Shown: positions 15,967-24,124 of the stretch, in pieces
Layout of the letters: every line of letters starts with the position of its first letter
Numbering within the stretch: position 1 is the first letter of the stretch
Origin: an uncultured Lachnospiraceae bacterium
GTDB lineage: Bacteria > Bacillota > Clostridia > Lachnospirales > Lachnospiraceae
Reading direction: 5' to 3'
Length of the DNA: 40,257 nucleotides
NCBI GenBank assembly: GCA_947169385.1
Contig: CAMVPR010000025.1
Coordinates: forward strand, 1-40,257
The notes under the pieces: model-generated
What the model saw: the letters and a program-made list of their open reading frames with translations, nothing else
What the model was told of the DNA's origin: nothing
Database searches by the model: none
Program-made: the position numbers and the translations under genes

Positions 15967-18108
15967 CTAAAGAATCATTGTAAGTGAGATTCTCTTCTTC
16001 TTGATATCTACAGAGAGAACCTTAACTTCAACTACATCTCCCACGCTCACAACCTCTAAAGGATGCTTAACATACTTCTTGTTAGTGAGCTGTGAAATGT
16101 GAACGAGTCCATCCTGATGAACACCGATATCAACGAATGCACCAAAGTCGATAACATTTCTTACTGTACCCTTAAGAATCTCCCCCTCTCTTAAGTCTTC
16201 CATCGTAAGAACGTCAGTCCTTAATATCGGCTTAGGCATGTCAGATCTTGGGTCTCTTCCGGGCTTCTCAAGCTCGTTAATAATATCTGTCAATGTGTGA
16301 ACACCCACTTCAAGCTCGGAAGCAAGTTTCTTGGTGTCCTTAAATCTCTTCTTAAGATCCTTGACGCCGCCGGAAATCTCTGACTTGTCAATTCCCGCAA
16401 CCTCTAAAAGCTTGTCTGCAACGTTATATGACTCAGGATGCACACTTGTATTGTCAAGCGGATTATCACCGCCTGCAATACGCATAAATCCTGCACACTG
16501 CTCAAATGCTTTAGGTCCAAGCTTAGGAACCTTACTAAGCTGCTTGCGGTTGGTGAACTTACCGTTCTCTTCACGGAAAGTAACTATATTCTTAGCTATC
16601 GTCTTGTTAATACCTGAAACTCTCTCTAATAACGGTGCGGATGCAGTGTTAAGATCTACACCTACCTGGTTAACGCAATCCTCAACAACACCGTCAAGAG
16701 CTGTTGAGAGATGCTTCTGGTTCATATCATGCTGATACTGTCCCACACCGATAGCCTTAGGATCAATCTTAACAAGCTCTGCTAAAGGATCCTGTAATCT
16801 TCTTGCAATCGATGCGGCACTACGCTGCCCAACATCAAACTCAGGGAACTCTTCGGTAGCAAGCTTACTTGCTGAGTAAACTGACGCACCGGCTTCATTT
16901 ACAATTATATACTGTAATGGCTTATCCATCTCTGAAATAAAATCAACAATTACCTGCTCTGATTCTCTTGACGCAGTTCCGTTACCTACAGAGATAAGTG
17001 AAATGCCATATTTATCAACCAAACTCTTAAGAGTCTTCTTAGCTTCCTTGACCTTGTTCTGAGGAGCGGTAGGATAGATTACAACCGTATCTAACACCTT
17101 CCCCGTCTCATCAACGACCGCTAATTTACAACCGGTTCTAAAAGCTGGATCCCAGCCTAATACAACCTTACCCGCGATTGGCGGCTGCATAAGTAACTGT
17201 CTTAGATTCTTCATAAACACTGTGATTGCTCCATCTTCAGCTGTCTCAGTAAGCTCACTTCTAATCTCTCGCTCGATTGAAGGTGAGATAAGTCTGTCGT
17301 AAGAATCCTCTAATGCGAGATCTATATACGAATCTGTGTTAGGATTGTCTTTCTTCTTGACATGATTCATAAGATATCTTACCGCCTTGTCCTTAGGTGG
17401 CTCAATCTTAACCGTAAGGAACTTCTCTTTCTCTCCACGATTAATTGCAAGAATCTGATATCCTGATAACTTATCGAGCGTTGAAGTAAAGTCATAATAG
17501 TTCTCATATACTGATTCTGCCTCTTCATCCTTGGCTTTAGAGATTAATATACCTTCTCTGAATGTAAGCTTACGGATATAAGTACGATAGTTGGCATCGT
17601 CCGAAACAGCCTCCGCAATAATATCCATCGCACCGTTAAGTGCCTCTTCTTCATTGGCTACTTCCTTCTCTTCTGAGATGTAAGCCTTGGCAGCTTCTTT
17701 CGCATCTATATCGAGCTTCTGCTTCATAATATCAAGAGCTAAAGGCTCTAAGCCCTTCTCCTTGGCAATCATCGCTCTCGTTCTTCTCTTAGGTTTATAA
17801 GGTCTATATAAGTCCTCTACTTCAACTAGAGTAGTTGCTTCTTCTATCTTCTTAAGAAGCTCAGGAGTCATCTTCTCCTGCTCGGTTATGCTATCGATAA
17901 CCGCTGCCTTTCTCTCCTCTAAATTACGCAAATAGGTTAGACGCTCATCTAAGTTTCTTAGCTGCTCATCGTTAAGATTGTCTGTAACATCCTTACGATA
18001 TCTCGCTATGAAAGGGATTGTATTGCCCTCATCAATAAGCTTAACTGCAGCCTCAACCTGATTAGGTCTAACCTTAAGTTCCTCTGATATAATCTTGATA
18101 ATATCCAT
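15967..18108 (-). CDS. tex: Tex, S1-domain RNA-binding transcription accessory protein
   Basis: Tex is a conserved nucleic-acid-binding protein linked to transcription; its exact task is unsettled. The 713-aa chain shows the Tex N-terminal helical domain (NTIPFIARYRKDVTDNL, VEDLYRPYKPKRRTRA), a YqgF/RNase H-like domain from about 315 (VVLGWDPAFRTGCKLAVVD), helix-hairpin-helix motifs around 490-560 (GQYQHDMNQKHL earlier, KVPKLGPKAFEQCAGF), and a C-terminal S1 domain from about 640 (GTVRNVIDFGAFVDIGVHQDGLVHISQL). Length and order match the family. It follows the dCMP deaminase gene by 21 bases with GGAG before the start. Confidence 0.97.
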   Translation of the reverse strand: MDIIKIISEELKVRPNQVEAAVKLIDEGNTIPFIARYRKDVTDNLNDEQLRNLDERLTYLRNLEERKAAVIDSITEQEKMTPELLKKIEEATTLVEVEDLYRPYKPKRRTRAMIAKEKGLEPLALDIMKQKLDIDAKEAAKAYISEEKEVANEEEALNGAMDIIAEAVSDDANYRTYIRKLTFREGILISKAKDEEAESVYENYYDFTSTLDKLSGYQILAINRGEKEKFLTVKIEPPKDKAVRYLMNHVKKKDNPNTDSYIDLALEDSYDRLISPSIEREIRSELTETAEDGAITVFMKNLRQLLMQPPIAGKVVLGWDPAFRTGCKLAVVDETGKVLDTVVIYPTAPQNKVKEAKKTLKSLVDKYGISLISVGNGTASRESEQVIVDFISEMDKPLQYIIVNEAGASVYSASKLATEEFPEFDVGQRSAASIARRLQDPLAELVKIDPKAIGVGQYQHDMNQKHLSTALDGVVEDCVNQVGVDLNTASAPLLERVSGINKTIAKNIVTFREENGKFTNRKQLSKVPKLGPKAFEQCAGFMRIAGGDNPLDNTSVHPESYNVADKLLEVAGIDKSEISGGVKDLKKRFKDTKKLASELEVGVHTLTDIINELEKPGRDPRSDMPKPILRTDVLTMEDLREGEILKGTVRNVIDFGAFVDIGVHQDGLVHISQLTNKKYVKHPLEVVSVGDVVEVKVLSVDIKKKRISLTMIL

Positions 18109-18129
18109 CTTGTTAATAATCTCCGTATC

Positions 18130-18609
18130 TTATAAATCTATAATTAATTCTTGCCCCTTAGGCTCGAATCTTCTTACGCTTACTCCCGCCATCTCTAACA
18201 TCTTCTTAGATGCTATTGTTGACGGACTGTCGGCATACTTGTCACTCACGTAAACGACTTCCTTAATGCCCTTCTGAATGATTGCCTTGGCACATTCATT
18301 GCAAGGAAACAGTGTGACATAAAGAGTAGCTCCCTCTAACGAACCACCATTGTAATTAAGTATAGCATTTAATTCTGCATGGCAGACAAATGCATACTTG
18401 GTGTTAAGAAACTCACCTTCTCTATCCCACGGCATCTCATCATCATTACAGCCGGTAGGCATTCCGTTATATCCAACCGATAAAATCTTGTTGTTCTTAT
18501 CGACTATACATGCACCAACCTGTGTATTGTTGTCCTTGCTCCTCTCAGCGGATAGCAATGCAATACCCATAAAGTATTGATCCCATGTAATGTAATCTTC
18601 TCTCTTCAT
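18130..18609 (-). CDS. deoxycytidylate deaminase (ComEB/dCMP deaminase family)
   Basis: Enzymes of this family convert dCMP to dUMP for thymidylate synthesis. The 159-aa protein has the zinc motifs H77-A-E79 (VCHAELNAIL) and P-C103-x-x-C106 (LFPCNEC). The N-terminal segment SKDNNTQVGACIVD and GYNGMPTGCND is typical of dCMP rather than cytidine deaminases. AAGGAG precedes the start. It lies 9 bases after the secreted-protein gene and 21 before tex, suggesting one transcript. Confidence 0.9.
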   Translation of the reverse strand: MKREDYITWDQYFMGIALLSAERSKDNNTQVGACIVDKNNKILSVGYNGMPTGCNDDEMPWDREGEFLNTKYAFVCHAELNAILNYNGGSLEGATLYVTLFPCNECAKAIIQKGIKEVVYVSDKYADSPSTIASKKMLEMAGVSVRRFEPKGQELIIDL

Positions 18610-18618
18610 ACGCTCTCC

Positions 18619-19848
18619 TTAACTAACCTTAATCTTGAGCTTATAATATCCATTGGAAGTCTTGGTGTCCTTGGCAATTCTAAGATAATACTTGCCCTTA
18701 GGAAGCTTGGACATCTTCTTGGTATGGACTCGCCACGTCTTACTCTTATTGATACCCTTAAGCGTAACTTCGTTATACTTACCTCCGACATTGGCGCTGG
18801 TAATAGTTCCTCTTAAAAGGCCTGAACCACATGAACCAGAAACGGTAAGCTTAACAGTAGACTTCTTACTGAGTGTAAAGTAATAATAATCGTATGTAGT
18901 AGTCTTCATAGGATAGTCCATATATGACTTATACCAGGTTCCCGCCTTAAGCTTCCTTCTGCTCTTCTTCTTACCTGCCTGAAGCTTCCATGCAGTCTCA
19001 GACATATTAAGAGAGTAGACTCTTGAAGCATCTGCGGATACCCTAAGATAATATGTACCCTTGTCTATCGCATACTTCTGCAATGTAGACATCGCCTTAG
19101 GACTCTCTCCGATATATTCATCAGTGGTCATCTCATTAAAATTAGAATCAACCAGACACATATCAATGTACTGATTGTCCGTCGTACTTGTCTTAGGCAC
19201 CTCGATACCGTTAACATAAAATGTCGGCTCAATTGTAACATATCCGTTGACAAGCATATTAATCTGATAGTAGGTAGGTTCAAGATTCTTGTTGGTATAA
19301 GAAAGAACCGTCGTGCCTTCTTCTAAAGCTCTGTTAGCCGAATCCATCTGGCACATACTAAGCTGATATTCCTTGCCATACTCGCCTAAGAATCTAAGAT
19401 AATATATACCACTAGCGGGTATACTAACCTCTGCATCTACTCTGTATGATCCACTCTCCGTCATAACCGATGAATTGTTGAGAACAACAGTCGCCATATG
19501 TGCTTCGGCTGAACACGCTGCATTAGAATACACCTGCATAACTCCGGTAGCTTGATACTTACCTATCAGCGTAAGCTTTAATAGACCCTTGTTCAATGAT
19601 ATGTCCTTCACAGAATCGGAACCGTCACTCTCAATAATGTATGTGTTATATTTGTAGAATTCTGTAGCGTAATCACTACTCTCGGTACCCATAAGATACA
19701 CGCCCAAAGGTCCCTGGTAATCTTGCTTAGCTCCATTGTTCCAGAGGTAGTATGTATTGGCACTTGCCACAGTTATATTAGAAAATGATAGATTAACACC
19801 AAATAGAATAATCAATCCCAGTATGACTATCTTAAAAGACCTCATCAC
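18619..19848 (-). CDS. secreted protein with repeated beta-sandwich (PPC-like) segments
   Basis: The 409-aa product starts with a signal peptide (about residues 1-30, hydrophobic core IVILGLIILFGVNLSF, likely cleaved near ASA). The mature part looks all-beta. Three segments end alike: IYYLRFLGEYGKEYQLSM, TYYLRVSADASRVYSLNM and KYYLRIAKDTKTSNGYYKLK. This resembles bacterial pre-peptidase C-terminal (PPC) domains. The last segment is basic (KKKSRRKLKAG), which could help it stay in the wall. No catalytic domain is seen. A TGGTAGAAT extended -10 lies upstream. It is unusual that a surface or secreted protein heads a run of housekeeping genes (dCMP deaminase, tex, tsaE, tsaB, rimI). Confidence 0.75.
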   Translation of the reverse strand: MMRSFKIVILGLIILFGVNLSFSNITVASANTYYLWNNGAKQDYQGPLGVYLMGTESSDYATEFYKYNTYIIESDGSDSVKDISLNKGLLKLTLIGKYQATGVMQVYSNAACSAEAHMATVVLNNSSVMTESGSYRVDAEVSIPASGIYYLRFLGEYGKEYQLSMCQMDSANRALEEGTTVLSYTNKNLEPTYYQINMLVNGYVTIEPTFYVNGIEVPKTSTTDNQYIDMCLVDSNFNEMTTDEYIGESPKAMSTLQKYAIDKGTYYLRVSADASRVYSLNMSETAWKLQAGKKKSRRKLKAGTWYKSYMDYPMKTTTYDYYYFTLSKKSTVKLTVSGSCGSGLLRGTITSANVGGKYNEVTLKGINKSKTWRVHTKKMSKLPKGKYYLRIAKDTKTSNGYYKLKIKVS

Positions 19849-19877
19849 ACCACAACCTTTCAGTAATATATATAGTT

Positions 19878-19886
19878 ATTCTACCA
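19878..19886 (-). promoter_or_regulatory. candidate extended -10 promoter of the secreted-protein/tex/tsaEB run
   Basis: TGGTAGAAT on the minus strand is an extended -10 element about 30 bases before the ATG. No good -35 is visible at 17 bases. It lies between the lysC terminator and the gene. Confidence 0.45.
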
Positions 19887-19924
19887 CAAACCCTCTAAAA
19901 ATAACACTAAAGATTGTGTGAGAT

Positions 19925-19950
19925 AAAAAAGGCGGCTAAACTGCCGCCCT
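19925..19950 (-). terminator. terminator after aspartate kinase
   Basis: GGCGGC and GCCGCC pair around a 6-base loop and are followed by six T residues on the minus strand, directly after the lysC stop. Confidence 0.88.
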
Positions 19951-19956
19951 TAATAA

Positions 19957-21162
19957 TTATATTTCACCTAATGAAAATGCTTCATGAACAGCGTTCATAG
20001 CTGCCTTGGTGTACTTCTTGTCGATAAGAACTGTTACTCTGATCTCAGATGTTGAAATCATACGGATGTTGATACCCTCATCATAAAGTGCCTCAAACAT
20101 CTTAGCTGCAACACCGGCGTTAGACTGCATTCCTGCACCTACGATAGAAACCTTAGATACCTCTTTCTCAGCATTAAGACTCTCATACTCCTTAAAGTGT
20201 CTCTCGATAATCTCAATAGCCTCGTCAGCGCTGTCTACATTAGTTGTAAATGAAATGTCCTTGGTCTTATCACGACCAACAGACTGCAAAATCATATCTA
20301 CATTGATATTGTGATTAGCAAGGTGATTAAACAAACGGAAAGCAACACCCGGCTCATCCTTAAGTCCAATAAGCGCGATTCTTGCTACATCCTCATCTGC
20401 GGCAACACCGCTTACCAACATCTTCTCCATCTTAACTTCCTCCTTAACAATAGTTCCTTCCTCGTTATTAAGACTTGAACGAACAACAAGCTGAACTCCA
20501 TATTTCTTAGCCATCTCTACAGAACGGTTGTGTAATACTCCCGCACCCAAAGTTGCAAGCTCAAGCATCTCATCATAAGTAATAGCCTTAAGCTTAGTTG
20601 CCTTCTCAACCTTTCTAGGATCAGCAGTATAAACACCATCAACGTCAGTGTAAATCTCACAAGCATCGGCATGAAGTGCCGCAGCAAGTGCAACTGCTGT
20701 TGTATCTGAACCACCGCGTCCTAAGGTTGTGTAGTTGTCGAACTTATCGATACCCTGGAATCCCGTTACTACAACAATCTTCCTCTGCTCTAATTCATTC
20801 TTGATACGCTCGCTGTCAATGCGCTTAATTCTTGCATTGCCATAGTTAGATGTGGTATGCATCTGCACCTGAAATGCATTAAGTGATACGCAAGGTATTC
20901 CCATTGTTGCAAGAGCCATACACATCAAAGCAACTGATGTCTGTTCTCCTGTAGTGAACAACATGTCCATCTCACGTTTCGGCGGATTAGGATTGATATC
21001 CTTAGCCTGTTCAATCAAGACATCCGTCATCTTACCCATAGCGGAAAGAACTACCACTACGTCATTCCCTTTCTTATACTCCTCAACCAAACGGTTAGCA
21101 ACATTAAAAATGCGCTCCTTGTCGCCGACAGAAGTGCCGCCGAACTTCTTAACGATTAACAT
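19957..21162 (-). CDS. lysC: aspartate kinase
   Basis: Aspartate kinase phosphorylates aspartate in the first step to lysine, threonine and methionine. The 401-aa protein starts with KKFGGTSVGD, has the catalytic-domain segments TTGEQTSVALMCMAL, TLGRGGSDTTAVALAAAL and EIYTDVDGVYTADPR, and ends with two ACT domains (from about 265, IGLKDEPGVAFRLFNHLA, and 340, VSIVGAGMQSNAGVAAKMFEAL). That is the single-function, feedback-regulated form. A strong promoter of its own lies in the 73-base gap after hom, and a terminator follows. Which end product inhibits it cannot be read from the sequence. Confidence 0.97.
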   Translation of the reverse strand: MLIVKKFGGTSVGDKERIFNVANRLVEEYKKGNDVVVVLSAMGKMTDVLIEQAKDINPNPPKREMDMLFTTGEQTSVALMCMALATMGIPCVSLNAFQVQMHTTSNYGNARIKRIDSERIKNELEQRKIVVVTGFQGIDKFDNYTTLGRGGSDTTAVALAAALHADACEIYTDVDGVYTADPRKVEKATKLKAITYDEMLELATLGAGVLHNRSVEMAKKYGVQLVVRSSLNNEEGTIVKEEVKMEKMLVSGVAADEDVARIALIGLKDEPGVAFRLFNHLANHNINVDMILQSVGRDKTKDISFTTNVDSADEAIEIIERHFKEYESLNAEKEVSKVSIVGAGMQSNAGVAAKMFEALYDEGINIRMISTSEIRVTVLIDKKYTKAAMNAVHEAFSLGEI

Positions 21163-21200
21163 AGTCTCCTCCTATCAATATGTCAAATATCACCTTAACT

Positions 21201-21228
21201 ATTGTATCGAGTTTTATTCATTTGTCAA
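21201..21228 (-). promoter_or_regulatory. promoter of lysC
   Basis: Consensus -35 TTGACA (21223-21228) and TACAAT (21201-21206), spaced 16 bases, lie about 40 bases upstream of the lysC ATG. There is no room for a lysine riboswitch in this short leader. Confidence 0.75.
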
Positions 21229-21235
21229 CAAAAAA

Positions 21236-22438
21236 TTACAATTCTGCTTTCACTATATTTATAACTTCAAATGAAGCAGTCTTGTTCTTCAACTCAGAAC
21301 CCGTAATCTCGCCTGTTAAGAAGGCTGTCTCACCACCAACAACACTGTCAATAAACTTAGCATTTGCAAATGATGACATAACATCTTCTTTAGCATCACC
21401 CTTAACTCTCACGAAATAGTTCGATTCCATGGTATCAACATCAGCAAGATTAAGCTTAGTCTCATCCCATGTGTAGCCTAAATTAGCATTAAGGTTCCTT
21501 GCCTCGTCAACAATATCAGAAACTACAGCGCTTGCAGTCGCATCCTTACCGGCACCCTGGCCGTAGAACATAGCATCCCCGAGCATGTTACCCTTGACAA
21601 ATATCGCATTAAATACATCTGAAACACCGGCTAATGGGTGCTCCTTATTAAACATTACAGGAGAGACATATGTATATACCTTGTCTCCTTCTTTATGAGT
21701 AGCACCGATGAGCTTGATAACGCCGCCTAGAGAAGCAGCATACTCCATATCGGTCTTGGTAATCTTGGTTATACCCTCTGTACTTATATCATTGTAATCA
21801 ACGAACTTACCTGTTGCTAAAGATGTAAGAATAGCAATCTTACGGCATGCATCATATCCTTCTACATCAGCAGTTGGGTCAGCCTCTGCATAACCCTTAT
21901 CTTGAGCATCCTTTAAAACTACATCATAATCTGCGCCCTCATCTGCCATCTTAGTGAGCATGTAGTTAGTTGTACCATTCAAGATGCCCTTAATATCTGT
22001 AATATCCTCTGCTGTAAGTGAAGTGTGAAGTGGTCTGATAATAGGTATACCTCCACCAACACTCGCTTCAAACAGGAAGTTTATATTGTTGTCCTTAGCA
22101 ATCTTAAGAAGCTCAGAACCCTTGTCAGCAACCAAAGCCTTGTTAGATGTACAGCAATGTTTGCCCTTTAGAAGCGCTTGCTTAACAAATGTATAAGCAG
22201 GCTCAACTCCACCCATAACTTCAACAACAATCTTGATTTCATCGTCATCTAATATATCATCATAGTTATGTGTAATCTTAGACTGAATAGGGTCTCCTTC
22301 AAAATCTCTCAAGTCAAGGACCTTACTAACTTCAATCTCTTCTCCGACTCTCTTAGCAATCAAATCCTTGTTGGTCTCTAAAACATGTACAACTCCTGAA
22401 CCTACTGTTCCATAACCAAGTACCGCAATCTTAATCAT
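21236..22438 (-). CDS. hom: homoserine dehydrogenase
   Basis: This enzyme reduces aspartate semialdehyde to homoserine. The 400-aa protein has the N-terminal NAD(P) motif GYGTVGSGV, then VVEVMGGVEPAYTF, NKALVADKG, FEASVGGGIPIIRPL and GILNGTTNYMLTKM, followed by AEADPTADVEGYDA, which includes the catalytic segment. The C-terminal 80 residues form a regulatory ACT domain (NYFVRVKGDAKEDVMSSFA). It is placed with lysC, next in the pathway order, but lysC has its own promoter. The cheW gene lies 12 bases upstream, an unusual neighbour. Confidence 0.96.
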   Translation of the reverse strand: MIKIAVLGYGTVGSGVVHVLETNKDLIAKRVGEEIEVSKVLDLRDFEGDPIQSKITHNYDDILDDDEIKIVVEVMGGVEPAYTFVKQALLKGKHCCTSNKALVADKGSELLKIAKDNNINFLFEASVGGGIPIIRPLHTSLTAEDITDIKGILNGTTNYMLTKMADEGADYDVVLKDAQDKGYAEADPTADVEGYDACRKIAILTSLATGKFVDYNDISTEGITKITKTDMEYAASLGGVIKLIGATHKEGDKVYTYVSPVMFNKEHPLAGVSDVFNAIFVKGNMLGDAMFYGQGAGKDATASAVVSDIVDEARNLNANLGYTWDETKLNLADVDTMESNYFVRVKGDAKEDVMSSFANAKFIDSVVGGETAFLTGEITGSELKNKTASFEVINIVKAEL

Positions 22439-22450
22439 AATAGCCTCCTA

Positions 22451-22930
22451 CTACTCTTCATCATCGCCTTTACCTTTAGTAAGCATTTCAAGCATAGCTT
22501 TACGCTCACTCTCCGGAATAAGGCTATCTATGTCAATCAGAAGCATAATCTTCTTCTCAACCTCAATAACTCTACCGACAAACCCGGTTGCTTCCTGCTG
22601 CATAATCTTAGGTCTGTCAGCCTGATGGCTCTCGGTAACAGTTACAATTCCATCTACCGAATCAACCAAAACTGCAACCGGAAGCTCAGGGAGATTAACA
22701 ATAATCAACCTGGTATCGTCATCAATCGGTTTATTAACCAATGAAAACTTCCTGCTTATAGAATATACCGGAATCATCTCTCCTCTGATGTTGACAGCAC
22801 CCTCGATATAATCCGGAGCACCTAACACCGACGTTATTCCCTCGCACTTCTCTATCGCTCTTACATGCAAGATATCAATACCATACTTCTGATTATTAAG
22901 TCCAAATTTAATCAATGTAATCTGAGCCAT
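22451..22930 (-). CDS. cheW: CheW-like chemotaxis coupling protein
   Basis: CheW proteins couple chemoreceptors to the kinase CheA. The 159-aa protein is one CheW domain: FGLNNQKYGIDILHVRAIEK, APDYIEGAVNIRGEMIPVYSI and VAVLVDSVDGIVTV are the standard strands and the NxRG motif. The C-terminal 15 residues are charged. It stands alone, without cheA or receptors, between prfB and hom with junctions of 12-15 bases and a strong AAAGGAGG site. It could serve the main chemotaxis array or be a CheV-like adaptor lacking a receiver. The link of this gene to translation and threonine genes is by transcript only, as far as can be seen. Confidence 0.9.
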   Translation of the reverse strand: MAQITLIKFGLNNQKYGIDILHVRAIEKCEGITSVLGAPDYIEGAVNIRGEMIPVYSISRKFSLVNKPIDDDTRLIIVNLPELPVAVLVDSVDGIVTVTESHQADRPKIMQQEATGFVGRVIEVEKKIMLLIDIDSLIPESERKAMLEMLTKGKGDDEE

Positions 22931-22945
22931 ACTTAACCTCCTTTA

Positions 22946-24077
22946 CTACTCTTCGCCTCTATCCTTCTTACCGCTTATACTCATCATCTTAAGATAAGCG
23001 TTAATGAATCTATCGATGTCACCATCCATAACAGCACTGACGTTAGAAGTCTCCTCAGAAGTCCTAACATCCTTAACCATGCTGTAAGGATGCATAACAT
23101 AGTTACGAATCTGACTTCCAAAACCATTCTCCTTGACATCGCCCCTAATCTCTGAAGTCTTGTCAAGATTCTCTTGCTGCTTAAGCATCAAGAGCTTGGC
23201 CTTTAACATCTGCATAGCTTTATCTCTGTTCTGGAACTGTGATCTCTCATTCTGACATTGAACCACAATACCTGTAGGATTATGCACGATGCGAACCGCT
23301 GAAGAAGTCTTGTTGATGTGCTGACCACCCGCTCCCGAAGAACGATAGTAATCAATTCGTAAATCGTCTTCCGAAATCTCAATATCAATATCTTCCTCAA
23401 TGTCAGGCATTATGTCACACGCTGCAAATGAAGTCTGTCTCTTACCATTGGCATTAAACGGAGATATACGAACAAGCCTGTGAACGCCGTGCTCTGACCT
23501 TAAGTAGCCAAATGCGTTCTCGCCCTTTATCTCCATGGTGATTGAGCGATATCCCGCATCATCGCCATCTTCAAAATCGAGAACTTCTGTAGTAAAACCT
23601 TTCTTCTCTGCCCAACGACTATACATTCTGAATAACATACTCGTCCAGTCGCAAGCCTCGGTACCACCCGCACCGGCATGCAGAGACAGAATAGCATTGT
23701 TCTTGTCATATTCACCTGTAAGCAAGGTAGCAATACGCATATCATCAAACTTAACGGTGAAATCATCCATCTCGCTCTTGATCTCCTCAAGAAGAGTCTC
23801 ATCACTCTCCTCTTCAGCCATCTCAATCAAGGTCATAATGTCATCATACTGCTGCTCTAAAGACTCATAATTCTCAATCTCGGCTTTAAGAGCAGAAACA
23901 CGCTTCATAACCTCACTTGACTTATCAGGATCGTCCCAGAATCCCGGAACTTCCATACTGTGTTCTAAATCTTCTAACTTAAATCTCTTCTGATCTAAGT
24001 CAAAGTGAATCCCTTACTTCCAATAATGGCGCCTTATATCCGTTCATATCAAGTCTAAACTGATCTAATTCTACCAC
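22946..24077 (-). CDS. prfB: peptide chain release factor 2, expressed by programmed +1 frameshift
   Basis: RF2 ends translation at UGA and UAA. The downstream reading frame contains the RF2 stop-recognition tripeptide SPF (VRISPFNANG), the catalytic GGQ (SSGAGGQHINKTS) and the C-terminal ETSNVSAVMDGD. The upstream frame starts at GTG 24077 (site GAGGTG) and runs 25 codons to an in-frame TGA at codon 26 in the context CTTTGAC, with AAGGG before it. Skipping one base joins the two frames and gives about 376 aa. The annotation therefore spans both frames with a one-base slip at 24002. It follows secA after 47 bases and precedes cheW. Expression is autoregulated: low RF2 favours the frameshift. 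Confidence 0.96.
23999..24015 (-). other. prfB programmed +1 frameshift site
   Basis: On the minus strand AAGGG (24011-24015) precedes the slippery CTT-TGA-C (23999-24005). The stop is codon 26 from GTG 24077. This matches the known RF2 recoding signal of a Shine-Dalgarno-like element shortly before CUU UGA C. Confidence 0.95.
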
Positions 24078-24124
24078 TTTAATCACCTCTATTCTTAATT
24101 TAAGAAAATGTTATATCTACGGAA

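Noticed and set aside
21163-21235. Lysine riboswitch before aspartate kinase
   Set aside because: The gap is 73 bases and holds a complete promoter, too short for a lysine riboswitch, and no terminator hairpin is present.
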